DNA of 64,000 bases from Asparagopsis taxiformis (Eukaryota > Rhodophyta > Florideophyceae > Bonnemaisoniales > Bonnemaisoniaceae): contig JALQPE010002551.1 of assembly GCA_030407315.1 (NCBI GenBank), positions 62,001 to 126,000 of the forward strand. Reading direction: 5' to 3'. This document shows positions 31,990-43,070 of this stretch, piece by piece. Below the pieces are notes generated by a model that saw only the letters and a list, made by a program, of their open reading frames with translations, had not been told where the DNA came from and searched no databases. Position 1 is the first letter of the stretch. Each line of letters starts with the position of its first letter. Both the position numbers and the translations under genes were made by a program.

Positions 31990-33959
31990 AAAACAAGTTC
32001 TGCGGGTATTGCGCTTGCGCCGAGTTCCGTCTCCATAGTCACAGGCAGCAGAAAACTATGAGGCAATGAGTAAAAATGCACGATAGAATCAGAAAGTGCC
32101 AAAGCCAGAATCCCATTTCTTCCGACCAGGAATATATGTCTTGAATGCAACGATATTCATCCTTCTCACTTTCTACAAAGATATCAACTGTGTATTTCGT
32201 TTTATTTCATCTCCCTCTCGCGCAATGGTGATTTCGAAACAGCACAGCCTCGCAGTAGTGTCACTATTCCGTCAGAGCACGAAAGTGAAGAAGAGAGCAG
32301 TTTTTTGCGCTACAATAGCCTTGAAATTCACTATTCAGGGAGTATGAGCAGCACCGTTCAACATAGATAGATATTTTTTCTTCGAAATTCGCAACTGTTC
32401 GCAATTGCAGCCAGTACAAAGGCTTTTGATGAATGTCTGGAAGTAATCAGCTTACAAAAATAGGTGTGCGATATATCGCCTGCCGCTTAGCAATTTCCCC
32501 TACTTCTAACATACATAATTTTAATTTCTTCTCTTTAGAATCGAGAGAACATCACAAAAATCGTTGATTAGTATCATTCCCTACATAAAGAGTAGGATGA
32601 AATAGTGATATACGTCTTTATCTAGCTGATAAACTTTAGTAACTCATGCTGTTTATATTTTCTTACTGTTGCATCATATCGAAAACAAAATACAGAATAG
32701 TTCCCTATTTACCCAATTATAATCTGACTAGTTATCCCATTCTGGGTTCTTCAGTGAGCTTTCAGGACTACATAGATTCCTGATTGCTCTTCATGAATGA
32801 AATGGCTATGCTTCCATTATTTACTAGAAATTCCCCAGTAAAAAAACTTATGAACACGCTTCAGCATATTGCACAGTGCGTCGCAGTAATAGTCTTAGTA
32901 TGGTAATCAAATTTATATTCTTGAGGAAACAGTTGTAATTCTCAATGAAATTTTCTACTTCTCTAATCTAAAGCATTTATTAGCTGTTTCTCCTTCAGTA
33001 TGCAGCTGGACATATGTCCTAGTGATATCACTACCAATAATTTTAGGTTGTTTTGACTTTGCGTAGGGACATGATTTCAATTTCTGCTAATTTCTCACGT
33101 CCAGAAAATTTGACAGATCATTCGCTGCCAAATCATCTGCCACATCATCGTCTGCCAAATCATCTGCCTTCTGGTTACGACGAGGTCATTATGGGTGTAT
33201 GAGCTGTCTATTTAAGGCAGTTGATGCGCGACGTATAGGACCATTTCATCATCTGGGTATCATGAAGATGGCAGGTAAGACTGGTATGTTGTCGTAGAGG
33301 TATCTTTCCCCTTTTTCCTTTCTTACCACATGCTCTCCAGGAAAGATAGTGCACTATCCATGAATATCATTCTGCACTGATCCTCTTTCTAGTCTATTGA
33401 TTCGAAATGATTCTGGCACAGGGGTATTGATTTTAAGTTGGCTTGATGGAAGCTTGCAAAAATAGTTCAATGATGATAAGTTTGTTCATTCCATTCATAC
33501 TCATTTTGTTCCCATGCTTTCGATACTTTTCTATATCCGATTGCTAACTGGTTTCAGATCATTTATAGTTGTGTTTATTTGTTTCCTGTCTGAACATCAC
33601 ATGCTATTCCTTGTCCACCCGATAGGGTGGAACAGAAATAGCATGTCATGTTCAAATAGCAAGAAACTAGAGCTGCTTGAACATTACTCCTAGTTGTAGA
33701 GATAGTAAGATTCTAGGTACGATAGTTCGATTTGATGAGTAGTCTAGTCTAATGATAGAACTGAAACAGTCCGTTAGGCATCGTTTTCCATGCAATATAA
33801 AAGTTTTGACGTCCTTTCAGATCACACTTGATTATCCCTATACGTTTCTATGAAGACTACCGAGAGAGATACTCCATTCTGCCAGAAATTTCGTAGCTGG
33901 ATTCCTGAACATGCGGCTGGAATGGCATTTGCACCTGATTTTATCGTCCTAAACGTCAA
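31990..33959. other. AT-rich non-coding stretch, one foldback
   Basis: No frame longer than about 80 codons and none protein-like. 33592-33653 is an imperfect foldback: GAACATCACATGCTATT ... TCCACCC / GGGTGGA ... AATAGCATGTCATGTTC. CATCTGCC/CATCGTCTGCC words repeat near 33125-33175. Confidence 0.55.
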
Positions 33960-35180
33960 TTGTAGGCACTAGAAAGTATTACCGCAGGCATCATATTATA
34001 CTACTTTCCTGTTCTGTCCGAGTTAGTACCGCAGGGCACTACAATTTACTGGTTTAGTATAGACTTCCCGACAGTAAATTGTACTGTCTCAAGCACTAGT
34101 TCCAGGTAGTGAAATGTACTGCCACAGGTAGCACTTCCAGGTAGTACACTGCACTGCTACAGGCAGTAACTGGTACTGTCCTATGCCCCTGTCGAGTACA
34201 ACACTCTCAGACAGTACTTTACGCTGATCTGGACAGCTCTATAATACATCAAAATATACTACTTTTTGTAGTGATGTGGGGCAGCAATTCACATATCCTG
34301 GAGCAGTACAGCGTGGCAGTGATTTACACATACGCAAGTAGTAGAGCACGGCAGCACTTTCCACCACGGCAAGTAGCACGGTACGGTAGCTCTTTTCGTA
34401 TCATAAAGCAGTACTATCAGGCAGCTTTTCCCAGAGACTATCAGCACCTCATTTCATTGCTTTCACACATTTCGTCAGACATCATAATTTACTGTCCCCA
34501 CTCGCTTCCACAGGCAGTAGAATACACAGCCTCGAAGCATGTCTGCTGTCATCATATTCCACTACATTACTCTACTGCCAGAACATAGACTTGTCACTAC
34601 CTGTAAGTACAAAAAAAAGCAGCACCACACAGCAGCAGAAATTACTGCTTTGTCCAATAATAGAATACAGTACATTTCTCTGCCTCTGCCATGACCTGCA
34701 GGCAGTATCATACAGTACATCGAGGCACTACCTAAATATAGCAAAATGTGCTGCCGTCATTCGGGCCCGCAGCCAGCACAGCACGCTGCCGGAAACACTA
34801 GCTTCTACTGCCACACGGTGCATCCCACGCCACCAAATAGTACTACCGTGGGCCATATTCCTGGACAGCATATTTTACTCCCTCCCCGTGCTGCGCAAGT
34901 CAGCACAATATACTACTTTATTTTACAGGCCAATGTAGCACAAATCACTGCCAGAAAGACAATCTAAATCCAGCAACTATCACTGCCTCCCACCACTGCC
35001 TCACGTCATACATCCAGGCAGTACTTTCTACTGCCGTCGGCAGCACATGGCCACTGCCTCCGGGCAGTGCACTGTACTGCCGGCAAGTAGGGCATTAATT
35101 TATATTTTTACAGTACTAAATTTTACTGCCTCAGGCAGTGAATTTTACTGCCGTACAGTACTGCCCCAGGCCCGATTTCA
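33960..35180. repeat. TACTGCC/GGCAGTA word array
   Basis: Dozens of short inverted repeats such as AGGCAGTGAATTTTACTGCC, dispersed rather than in a fixed period, in AT-rich spacers. Small frames across it are fortuitous. Confidence 0.7.
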
Positions 35181-35299
35181 GACACAGTAGTGCAGTTTCC
35201 CCTGATCGCCCTACCTCAGTAGTAATTGAGACGACTATTCCCCGACATGATCATCAATCATTCCGTTACCGCACGCTTCACTGCTCTGTAAAAATGGAT

Positions 35300-37630
35300 A
35301 TTCAACGCCCGTTGCATTGCAAAATTGTTGCCAGCATGTATGAGAATGGTCGTAGAGTGGAGAGAGCTATCCTACAGATTGCATAATGCGAGTAAATGGG
35401 GGAGTCTTGATATTTGTCGAGGGTATCTAAAATTGTAGACGGCGTCGAAAAGATCGGCGCACATGAGCGCTCAGAATACGACGAAAAATCGCCCGCTTCA
35501 CTCGGGACTGAAAACGAAACCAACGCCGCAAGAAGAGCGTTATGCGAATCTTCAACGGAATTCTTCGTCATATACGGTGCAATAATATTCACATAAGTCC
35601 CCCGGCACCTAGGAACAACAACACCAGTAGAGCCAGATCCAGAATAATACTTCAATCATTTTCACAATGGCACAAACCATCCAGACGATCCTCAATGGCG
35701 GGTAGCGAGGATATTTTCTTACGCTCCATCAACACAAAGGCGTCGTTGTGGTTGTTTATCCGCTGCTACTTGATAGGCAGACTTTCGTGATGAATTCCAT
35801 TAGGCGTATTCGAAGCCGCAATCCAATACGCCCAACTATCAGCCGCCGCGAGGAACGCCCTTTCATCACTAGCTCTCAAATACGCCGCCAATAACTGAAA
35901 ACAGGCGTCCAAAAAACAGATGCTTCTTGCATCAATTTGTCGACATTCGCATCTGGAAGGTCACGCACATCTTCTGCAATTGCATGACGGCCGACATCGG
36001 GATCTGGCGTTTCCTTCGGGGCATGGGAAGCCAAGATGAGTTGGGGTGCAAATCATGTGCAGCAGCTGATGGGAAGTTTTCGAATAAGCGACAACTTCGT
36101 ACGGGCAGTTTCGACTGGACAGAAACATACATTAAAATGGGAGGCAAATTATGTCATGATTCGTTGGTGCTTGCGACACCCCGAGTACGAGTCCCGTGAA
36201 TATTGGTGTGCCCGATACGAGAATGCTGAAATGAATACGTTGCTTCTCGATGTCATGTTTAAGTGCATGGAAGGGTCGAAAGACTTGTTGGTCACATATA
36301 AATCTCTTCGGTAGTTTATCCCGATAGCAAATCATGTTCTGCGAGCGAGATGAAATGATCCGCGATGAAGCTAGAAGCGCCATTTGTCTGTAGACGTACA
36401 TTTTGCCCTGTCCTTCCCAATATCTTCACAGTTTTGAGTGTAATCGCCGTTCTCGCAGACACTACTCGACGTCTATCCGCCACCCAACTGCAACGACTTG
36501 ATCACCAAAATTCATGTGCACCCGCGGCAGTAATTTCAACGCTCTCCAATCAAGACTGCGAAGCAATCCGTTCTTTGGAAGCGGATTCCGCGTCGTTGCA
36601 AGTTTTAAACTGCCTTCTTACAGATATGGGCGCTCCATTACCCACGCATTGTCTCTCGCGCGCAACGGTGCAGAGATGTCTGCAGAACGCCTCCAGTCAC
36701 ATCATTGCATCATATACCATGGTGCGTTAACGATCGTGATCCATCGATGGATGATCATTTGTCACACCACCTCCGCCTATGTGAATCTGGCAGAGTGTCA
36801 TACTGCCCTTGACAGAATTGACTACTCGATGCGGGTTACGACGAGCATTATCAATGATATGCGTGAATGCTCGCAGGAAACTTGGAAACAAATACTGTAC
36901 ATGAGCAATGCGATCGGCGGTTTGGATGGTAGATTGAAGAAGTGAAGATTGTGAGAAGATCGTGTCTCTTGCGAGTACCTTCTTCAGTTTATTCATTTGG
37001 TTAAGTGGTTAAGTATAATCTTCTGTCCTGTGACCGGCGGCGGTCTCTGGGACAGGCTGTCTGTTATTAGCATCCTGACAGTTGACTGAGGTGCCGCTTG
37101 GCGACGTTTGTTTAGTATTAGCATCCTGACAAAGATGTTCTCTGTCTTGAGAGGTTTTATTGCGTCGCGGCGGTCCGCGACGGGGATTGAATACTGTGTG
37201 ATTACTGTAAGGAGTTCCTGTAAGTAATAGTTATTCGTCATAGATTGCAAGCATCTACCAAGCTTGCTCTCACAGTCATTCACGACGCTTCCGAGAAGAG
37301 CATACCGCATCTTACGGATTTCATTATCCATAGTCACAGAAATATCATGTCCAAAGCGACTCCGATCGCTTCAACACATGCTAATAATGGCAAAGGTACG
37401 GAGAGGAATGAGATGTTTAGAAGTAATTTAACGCTCGTGAGTGGAAACTGGACGCTGCTTCTGGCAAACGTAATCGCGATGGGCAGATATCAAAACAGAG
37501 ATGTATGTGGAAAGTTGCGTTCATTTCATGCTTGGCTAAAACTTTCTGTCTGTGTGTAGAGATTGTACTCTGCTATTTTTGAGATATGGAATTTGCATCG
37601 ATACAAATTATACAATGGACGATTCGCTGC
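35300..37630 (-). pseudogene. remains of an unrecognised minus-strand gene
   Basis: Several minus-strand stretches look protein-like but in different phases. Around 36330-36160: HALKHDIEKQRIHFSILVSG. Around 36040-35900: ASHAPKETPDPDVGRHAIAE, then VRDLPDANVDKLMQEASVF. Around 35905-35770: FQLLAAYLRASDERAFLAAA, then DSWAYWIAAS. They could be exons of one helical-repeat protein or fragments separated by frameshifts. A minus-strand piece at 42624-42286, on the far side of the copia insertion, may be its 5' part. I do not recognise the family. Confidence 0.3.
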
Positions 37631-37638
37631 AGTTCTAG

Positions 37639-37748
37639 TGTGAAGAGAACAGTGTTCCTTAGCTGTTTATTGACGGAGTGGAGCGACGGCGGAGGTTAAA
37701 GTACTAGAGGAGTGCTGTAAGTGGCTGTAAGCATATAGTTATTTGTCA
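37639..37748 (-). repeat. 3' LTR of the young copia element
   Basis: 110 bp, identical base for base to 42176-42285. Very short for a copia LTR. In the element's sense it begins TGACAAATAACTATATGC and ends CTTCACA. No purine tract precedes it; instead TGACAAATAACT occurs a second time about 60 bp upstream, overlapping the gag-pol stop codon. Confidence 0.95.
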
Positions 37749-37809
37749 AGTGTAAAGTTATTTGGTAGAGCTGCGAAGTGGCCACGGTGCGGAAAGGAAA
37801 AGTTATTTG

Positions 37810-40800
37810 TCAGTCGCCGCGCGCCGTGGACACTGAGAGGCGGAGTAAAGGAAGTTTGAGAGTGAATTGAGCCGGTTTGAGTGCCTTCGTTAATAGATCA
37901 GCAGGGTTGTCAATAGAGGAGATATGCTGTGGTGCAATGAGCCCTTTTTGTACCTGCTCTTTGAGCCAGTGGTACTTGATGTCAATGTGGCGAGCCTTGG
38001 GTGTCGGGTAAGAGGATTTGGCGGTGACAAGGGCAGCGGCGTTGTCGATGTACAGAGGGATTGGGGCACGGGCAAGGTGGCGGGTCTCATAAAAGAAGTT
38101 GGAAACGGCTAGTAGTTGCTGGGCGGTGTGGAACGTTGCAACATATTCGGCAGCGTGAGTAGATGGGGACACTGTGCGCTGGCGTTTGGACTGCCACGCA
38201 ATAGGAGACCCATTATAGATAATCAGGCTGCCTGTAGTAGAACGACGGGTGTCCGGGCACGCAGCGTGATCTGAGTCTGAGAATGCCATGAGAGAGGATT
38301 TGAGCTGGCGGTGATATGTTATTCCCGTGTTCAGTGAGCCGCGGAGATATCGCAGGACACGCAATGCAGCCAACCAGTGGTAAGTGGTGGGGTTGTGTGA
38401 ATAGCGGCCCAGAAAGCCAACTATGAATGAGATGTCCGGGCGCGTACAGTCGGCGAGATATCGCAGGGCGCCAATAAGGCCTGTATAGTCGTACTTGGAT
38501 GTGTTAAGTGGTTTAGAGTCCGTGTTGGTTGAATAGAGAAGCTCTGAGGCAATCGGAGAGGGTGACGGCTTGGCGTGAGTGTGGCGATACTTGTCGAGGA
38601 GGGATTGGATATATCCCGGTTGAGATATAGTTAAGCCTTGTTTTGATTGCGTTACTTTCCATCCAAGCAAGGTGGAGACAGGACCGAGGTCCTTGAGGGC
38701 ATACTTCTGAAGGAGGGTGTTTTTGGTTGAAGAAATGAGCGTTCTGGAATTGGATATAACGAGGAAATCATCCACAGTAATGATAAGAAGGATAAAGCGG
38801 GAGGTATCATTTTGGTCGTGACGGATGAAAGAGCATGGATCGGAGTGCAGACGGGTGAAGCTGTGAGATTGGAGAAAAGAGGCTAAACCCTCTGTGAATA
38901 TCTTGCACGCCTGTTTGCTTCCATACATGTTCCCAGTTAGTTGGGCAACATGATTTGGATATCGGAGGGAGCCATCAAAGCGGGTGGGTTGGTGGACGAA
39001 TATCATTCTGTCCTCGTTGAATTTCTCATGAAGAAATGCAGCTTCGAGATCCCAGTGTATGGCATGATATGAGTTTGCAGCAGCAAGAGCGAGTGCTGAT
39101 CGAATTGTGTCGCGGTGAGTGACTGGACTGGAGAGATCATACGGGTCATAATGTATTCCGGGGATCTGTTTATCCCCTCGTACTGTGCATCTAACTTTGC
39201 GACTGGTCGGGGTGCCATCACTGTCACGCTTCAGTTTGAATACTGTGGTGAGTGGAATTATTTTCGTGTCAGGAGGGATAGTAGAGCGTGGGACATAGGA
39301 GAGAATGCCTCGGGATTCTAAGTTGTCAATTTCGGTATTCCAGGCAGCTTCCCAGTCAGCGGCATCTGGTGCCTGGCGTGCCTGGGAGAGGGTCTTGGGT
39401 TCTGATACGTTTTGATCAGCAAAGGCGGTGACATGATTGGAGAACGAATCAGGTTCGGGGAAGTATGTCCTAATGGGGTCCGCAGTGGGGTGGTATTCGG
39501 CAAAGTCGGAGATGCGGCATCTGTGTACAGTATTCTTGTCAGGGTTGAATACGAAATAGTGTCGGCAATCTTGGCGGGCCAGGTAATGCATTAGAATGGC
39601 TCGTGGTCCAAGTTTGGAGTGTGGGGAGCGATCGTGGACATAGCCCTGTGTGCCGAACGGTAGGAGAGTGGTGACGTCAGGTGAGGTGCGAGTCCAGAGA
39701 GTGGCAGGGAGCGAGCCATGTGCACTGTGCGGAGTGTGATTGTATGAATCTGTTGCATTGATGAGAGCGTAGTCGAAAAGGGTGTGTGGAAGGCCAGAGG
39801 TTAGAAGACTGGAACGTGTAGAATCCAATATGGTTCGATTGACACGCTCTGCTAACGAATTTTCTTGCGGAGTGTGAGGTATCGTAGGGTGAGTGGTGAT
39901 GTTGAGCTGCGCATAGAATTTTTTTAGATCCGATGAGTAATACTCACGAGCATTGTCAGAAGTGATGTCGTGTATGACATGGGGCGTGTGAGTGTGTGTG
40001 TGAAGGATGTGTGTTTTGATGAAGGCAGCGGCGCCTGATTTGGTAGGGCTGCAGTGCACTGTGAGATAACGACTGCCTTCGTCGAGGAATGTTGAAAAAT
40101 ACCGGTTACCATCCTGGGAGGTGCATGGAAATGGGCCACAGATGTCAGTATGCAGGTGGCTGCCAATGGGTGCAGAGCGGGAGCGTCGCCGGAAGGGTGC
40201 AGCGCTTGTTTTACCCACTGCACAGCCTGAGCAGGACATCCTGGGCGGAGGCTGGAGAAGTGATTTAGGCATGTTGGGAACAAGGTTTTGTTTGGCCATG
40301 TGATGGATCTTTTTTGGATGGGCATGACAGAGCTTGAGGTGCCAGTGATGATAGTCCCTGAGAACTGATGAGAAGGGAACTGTGATTTTTTGTTTGACGC
40401 GGGTCAACTGGATACGTTTAGTTCCTTTGTTTGTTCGGTCTGGTTTGGGTATTTTGCGGAGGCGGGAGGGCTTCTTGAGCGTAGATTTGATGCTGGGGGT
40501 TCCCGAGAGCGGCTTCTTTTTTGTTCCATTGAGTTGGCGTTTGCGCAACGAAAGGCGGGAGGGTATGGTGCGAGCTGTGTTGGCCATGTTTCGTGAGGGG
40601 GACTTGCGCGGTGCATGATTGCTGGACAAAATATAGAGACCTTTATGTTTTGGTGCAGTGGCTATCACACGTGGGGAAGGAGGTGGGGATGATTGTTCAG
40701 TGATGTATGCCTTGTTATGTTGAAACAAAACATCATGTGTGCGGGTAACCTGTGACACGGAGAGAAGGTTCGATTGAAGTTCTGGTCCAACAATTGCTGG

Positions 40801-42171
40801 ATGAGCAGGAAGGGTGGATTCGTGGTTAACTGGGATGGAGACATGATCTCGGTGCGTGGTTCGCGATTTGCGGCCATCAGCGTTGCGTGTGTGCGATCTG
40901 TACTTGGTCATTCCTGAAACGGGTTTAACAAGGTGTGTCGGGTCAGCACCCGAATCCAGAATGTATGAGGTGCAGGGAGTGGTGTGGAAACGTACAGTGT
41001 CAATGGGATGATCATCTGTGGCGGTGTCGGAGTCATGAGATTCGTCTTCATGGTACTCATGGCATGCCGATCCTGGAATGGATAGGTGTGCTTTCGGTTT
41101 CGGCGTGTGCACGGTATTGCCTTTGTGGCGCGCGATGGCAGCGAGATGTGACTTCCGAACACGACATTCCGATGTGGAATGGTAGAACGATCCGTGTATG
41201 GTGCACCACGGACCTGAGTGTCCGGAAGGTGGTTTTATGTGGTTGTTCGGATTGATACGGCGCTGGAATGTCGAGGAACGAGAGCGGGGATTGTACTGAT
41301 GTCGGGTACGGAGTACACGAGATGTAGCAGGTGGTGACTGTAGTGGAGGTGATGTCCGCTTGGTTATGTCATCGTGTTTGGCCATCATTGATATTATTGT
41401 GGGCATTGGGAGCGGAGCTGTTGGGTGAAGAGCATTATGTGCTGCGATGGTTTGAAGGAAAACAGTCCAGTCGGAATGACTTTCGAGTCCTTCAAGAATG
41501 AATTTGACAGTGGTTTGCTCATTGGATATGTCCGGGTAGTTCGCACGGATCATAATAGCTCTGATCTCGTTGTGCTTTGCAACATACTCCGAGACAGTGA
41601 GTAAGCTGTTCCACTTGATCTGCTGAGCTTTGGATCGGAGGTTTTCATCCGTATGCTCAGGATTTCTTGTAGTGAGACGCGTCTGGATGCGGGCAAAGAG
41701 GGTGTGAATGGGGCCAGAAAGTTCGGCGTCAGTGAATAGTGCCATAATCTCAGGGGAGAGAGTGGGAAGTACGAGGAGTTGCGCTTGAGAGTGATTTGTG
41801 ATGTGAAGGTTGGCTTCTGCTTCAGTGGTAGAGGTTGGGGTGGGTTGTAAAAGATATTGCAAGACATTGTATGATCGAGCAAAATGCTCAACGCTTATGC
41901 GCCATGGAATGAAATTGGAAAATGTGAGCGTGGGGATTTCCAGCTGATGTGGAATAGACGTGGGCGGGGTAGTCATGGGTGCAAGATAGTAGGCGGTAGT
42001 CGTCGTCGCCAATGGAATGTGAGGTGGGCGGAAGTTGTCGTCGCCGGTTCGTGTGTCGCTGGGGACTTGTGCAGGTGTTGTGGCAGAATGAGCAGATTGG
42101 CCGTCAGAGAGATCTTGTGCTGGAGAGGGAATGGCGGTGGGTGGGGATGCGCTTGGTGCGTCTGGGTCCAT
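37810..42171 (-). CDS. copia Gag-Pol polyprotein, intact
   Basis: 1,453 residues from an ATG only four bases after the LTR. Order: Gag (about 1-320), Cys/His cluster CTIHGSFYHSTSEC (about 323-336), aspartic protease YILDSGADPTHL (about 403-414), GAG-pre-integrase HWHLKLCHAHPKKIHH plus CSGC (about 609-650), integrase with HTDICGP (Asp near 676), SDNAREY (Asp near 739) and TPQENSLAE (Glu near 770), reverse transcriptase with AAFLHEKFNEDRMIF and YGSKQACKIF, then RNase H (FSDSDHAACPDTRRSTTGS, HIDIKYHWLKEQV, NPADLLTKAL). The polymerase active site reads ITVDDF where most copia elements have YVDDI. Gag and Pol are in one phase without a frameshift. No stop or gap is seen. Confidence 0.95.
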   Translation of the reverse strand: MDPDAPSASPPTAIPSPAQDLSDGQSAHSATTPAQVPSDTRTGDDNFRPPHIPLATTTTAYYLAPMTTPPTSIPHQLEIPTLTFSNFIPWRISVEHFARSYNVLQYLLQPTPTSTTEAEANLHITNHSQAQLLVLPTLSPEIMALFTDAELSGPIHTLFARIQTRLTTRNPEHTDENLRSKAQQIKWNSLLTVSEYVAKHNEIRAIMIRANYPDISNEQTTVKFILEGLESHSDWTVFLQTIAAHNALHPTAPLPMPTIISMMAKHDDITKRTSPPLQSPPATSRVLRTRHQYNPRSRSSTFQRRINPNNHIKPPSGHSGPWCTIHGSFYHSTSECRVRKSHLAAIARHKGNTVHTPKPKAHLSIPGSACHEYHEDESHDSDTATDDHPIDTVRFHTTPCTSYILDSGADPTHLVKPVSGMTKYRSHTRNADGRKSRTTHRDHVSIPVNHESTLPAHPAIVGPELQSNLLSVSQVTRTHDVLFQHNKAYITEQSSPPPSPRVIATAPKHKGLYILSSNHAPRKSPSRNMANTARTIPSRLSLRKRQLNGTKKKPLSGTPSIKSTLKKPSRLRKIPKPDRTNKGTKRIQLTRVKQKITVPFSSVLRDYHHWHLKLCHAHPKKIHHMAKQNLVPNMPKSLLQPPPRMSCSGCAVGKTSAAPFRRRSRSAPIGSHLHTDICGPFPCTSQDGNRYFSTFLDEGSRYLTVHCSPTKSGAAAFIKTHILHTHTHTPHVIHDITSDNAREYYSSDLKKFYAQLNITTHPTIPHTPQENSLAERVNRTILDSTRSSLLTSGLPHTLFDYALINATDSYNHTPHSAHGSLPATLWTRTSPDVTTLLPFGTQGYVHDRSPHSKLGPRAILMHYLARQDCRHYFVFNPDKNTVHRCRISDFAEYHPTADPIRTYFPEPDSFSNHVTAFADQNVSEPKTLSQARQAPDAADWEAAWNTEIDNLESRGILSYVPRSTIPPDTKIIPLTTVFKLKRDSDGTPTSRKVRCTVRGDKQIPGIHYDPYDLSSPVTHRDTIRSALALAAANSYHAIHWDLEAAFLHEKFNEDRMIFVHQPTRFDGSLRYPNHVAQLTGNMYGSKQACKIFTEGLASFLQSHSFTRLHSDPCSFIRHDQNDTSRFILLIITVDDFLVISNSRTLISSTKNTLLQKYALKDLGPVSTLLGWKVTQSKQGLTISQPGYIQSLLDKYRHTHAKPSPSPIASELLYSTNTDSKPLNTSKYDYTGLIGALRYLADCTRPDISFIVGFLGRYSHNPTTYHWLAALRVLRYLRGSLNTGITYHRQLKSSLMAFSDSDHAACPDTRRSTTGSLIIYNGSPIAWQSKRQRTVSPSTHAAEYVATFHTAQQLLAVSNFFYETRHLARAPIPLYIDNAAALVTAKSSYPTPKARHIDIKYHWLKEQVQKGLIAPQHISSIDNPADLLTKALKPAQFTLKLPLLRLSVSTARGD

Positions 42172-42175
42172 AACC
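42162..42175 (-). promoter_or_regulatory. primer binding site, half-tRNA initiator-Met type
   Basis: In the element's sense GGTTATGGACCCAG follows the LTR directly. It is complementary, with one mismatch, to CUGGGCCCAUAACC, the 3' end of the 39-nucleotide 5' half of eukaryotic initiator tRNA-Met. Drosophila copia is known to prime this way. The gag-pol ATG lies inside this site. Confidence 0.75.
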
Positions 42176-42285
42176 TGTGAAGAGAACAGTGTTCCTTAGC
42201 TGTTTATTGACGGAGTGGAGCGACGGCGGAGGTTAAAGTACTAGAGGAGTGCTGTAAGTGGCTGTAAGCATATAGTTATTTGTCA
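42176..42285 (-). repeat. 5' LTR of the young copia element
   Basis: 110 bp, identical to the 3' LTR at 37639-37748. With no room for a long U3, promoter sequence must be compact or partly downstream. Confidence 0.95.
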
Positions 42286-42940
42286 TCTAGTCTTGTCTGT
42301 TTCAATTCCACCGTTCGTCATGTATTGCGAAAAGAATTGCATAAAGCAATGCAGTGATTCATCACCGGTACATTCGAGGGGAAGCAATCGGGCTGTCGGA
42401 TGAAGAAACCGAATGCAAATTGATCCATTTCCAAGGCCAATTTTCTGCAATCTCCATGCATTAACGACTAATTCCGCCGCTTCTCCGCCGTCATCCCGTT
42501 CATGCCATGCGGGCAATTGTGCTGTCAACACTATGAACAACTTTTCCAACAGCGTTGTAATGGATGAAATGATCTCAAATCCCATTTGCGTTTCTGCAAA
42601 CTTCTCAAACTCCAGACCACCCATCGATAAATCATCGTTTCATGTATCTTTGTAGTGGATCCTTCCGTATCCGTTCAACACCCTCCTACTACACCTCCCA
42701 GATTATGAAGTGTTTTATCACCACTGAACCCTACACCCTGTATAGTCATGCAACCAGCGAACATTCCTGCGGCACAATCAGCTGGACTAGTTGGCTTCTA
42801 TCTCCTCCTTCGGTTTCACTTCGCCATTGGTAATGAGTCTCAAAGTCTTCAGATACAGGCATGGTTTAATTCAAAAGCTGCGAACATGGTATCGAAAGCC
42901 AATATCTCATCCATGTTCGCGAGACAAGCCTAAATTTTGA
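42286..42940 (-). pseudogene. possible exon of the gene split by the copia insertion
   Basis: Minus-strand frame 42624-42286 gives about 113 plausible residues (GLEFEKFAETQMGFEIISSI; AWRLQKIGLGNGSICIRFLH; GDESLHCFMQFFSQYM) and runs straight into the retrotransposon. Rejoining across the 5-bp duplication would keep the phase open for some 40 more codons beyond 37634. No family recognised, and 42630-42940 adds nothing clear. Confidence 0.3.
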
Positions 42941-43070
42941 CTCTTTCGAATCGACGATAGGGCCACAACTCGCTCCATACCACAGCTCTTATTCCTTTAA
43001 ACAAGGAAGCAACCTCGAAACATCCACTAAATGTGTACTATCGTATTCCAGACCTGCTATTCGAAAAATT

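Larger units (their letters stand above)
37639..42285 (-). mobile_element. complete Ty1/copia retrotransposon, very young
   Basis: 4,647 bp in minus orientation. Two identical 110-bp LTRs (5' LTR 42176-42285, 3' LTR 37639-37748; ends TG...CA when read on either strand) are flanked by a perfect 5-bp target duplication TCTAG (37634-37638 and 42286-42290). One intact gag-pol frame fills the interior. Identical LTRs and an intact frame mean that insertion is recent and the copy may still be competent. It sits inside what looks like the exon sequence of a minus-strand gene. Confidence 0.95.

Noticed and set aside
33960..35180. Plus-strand frames of about 60-115 codons (for example at 34271 and 34591)
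   Set aside because: They consist of the TACTGCC/GGCAGTA words and lack protein-like composition.
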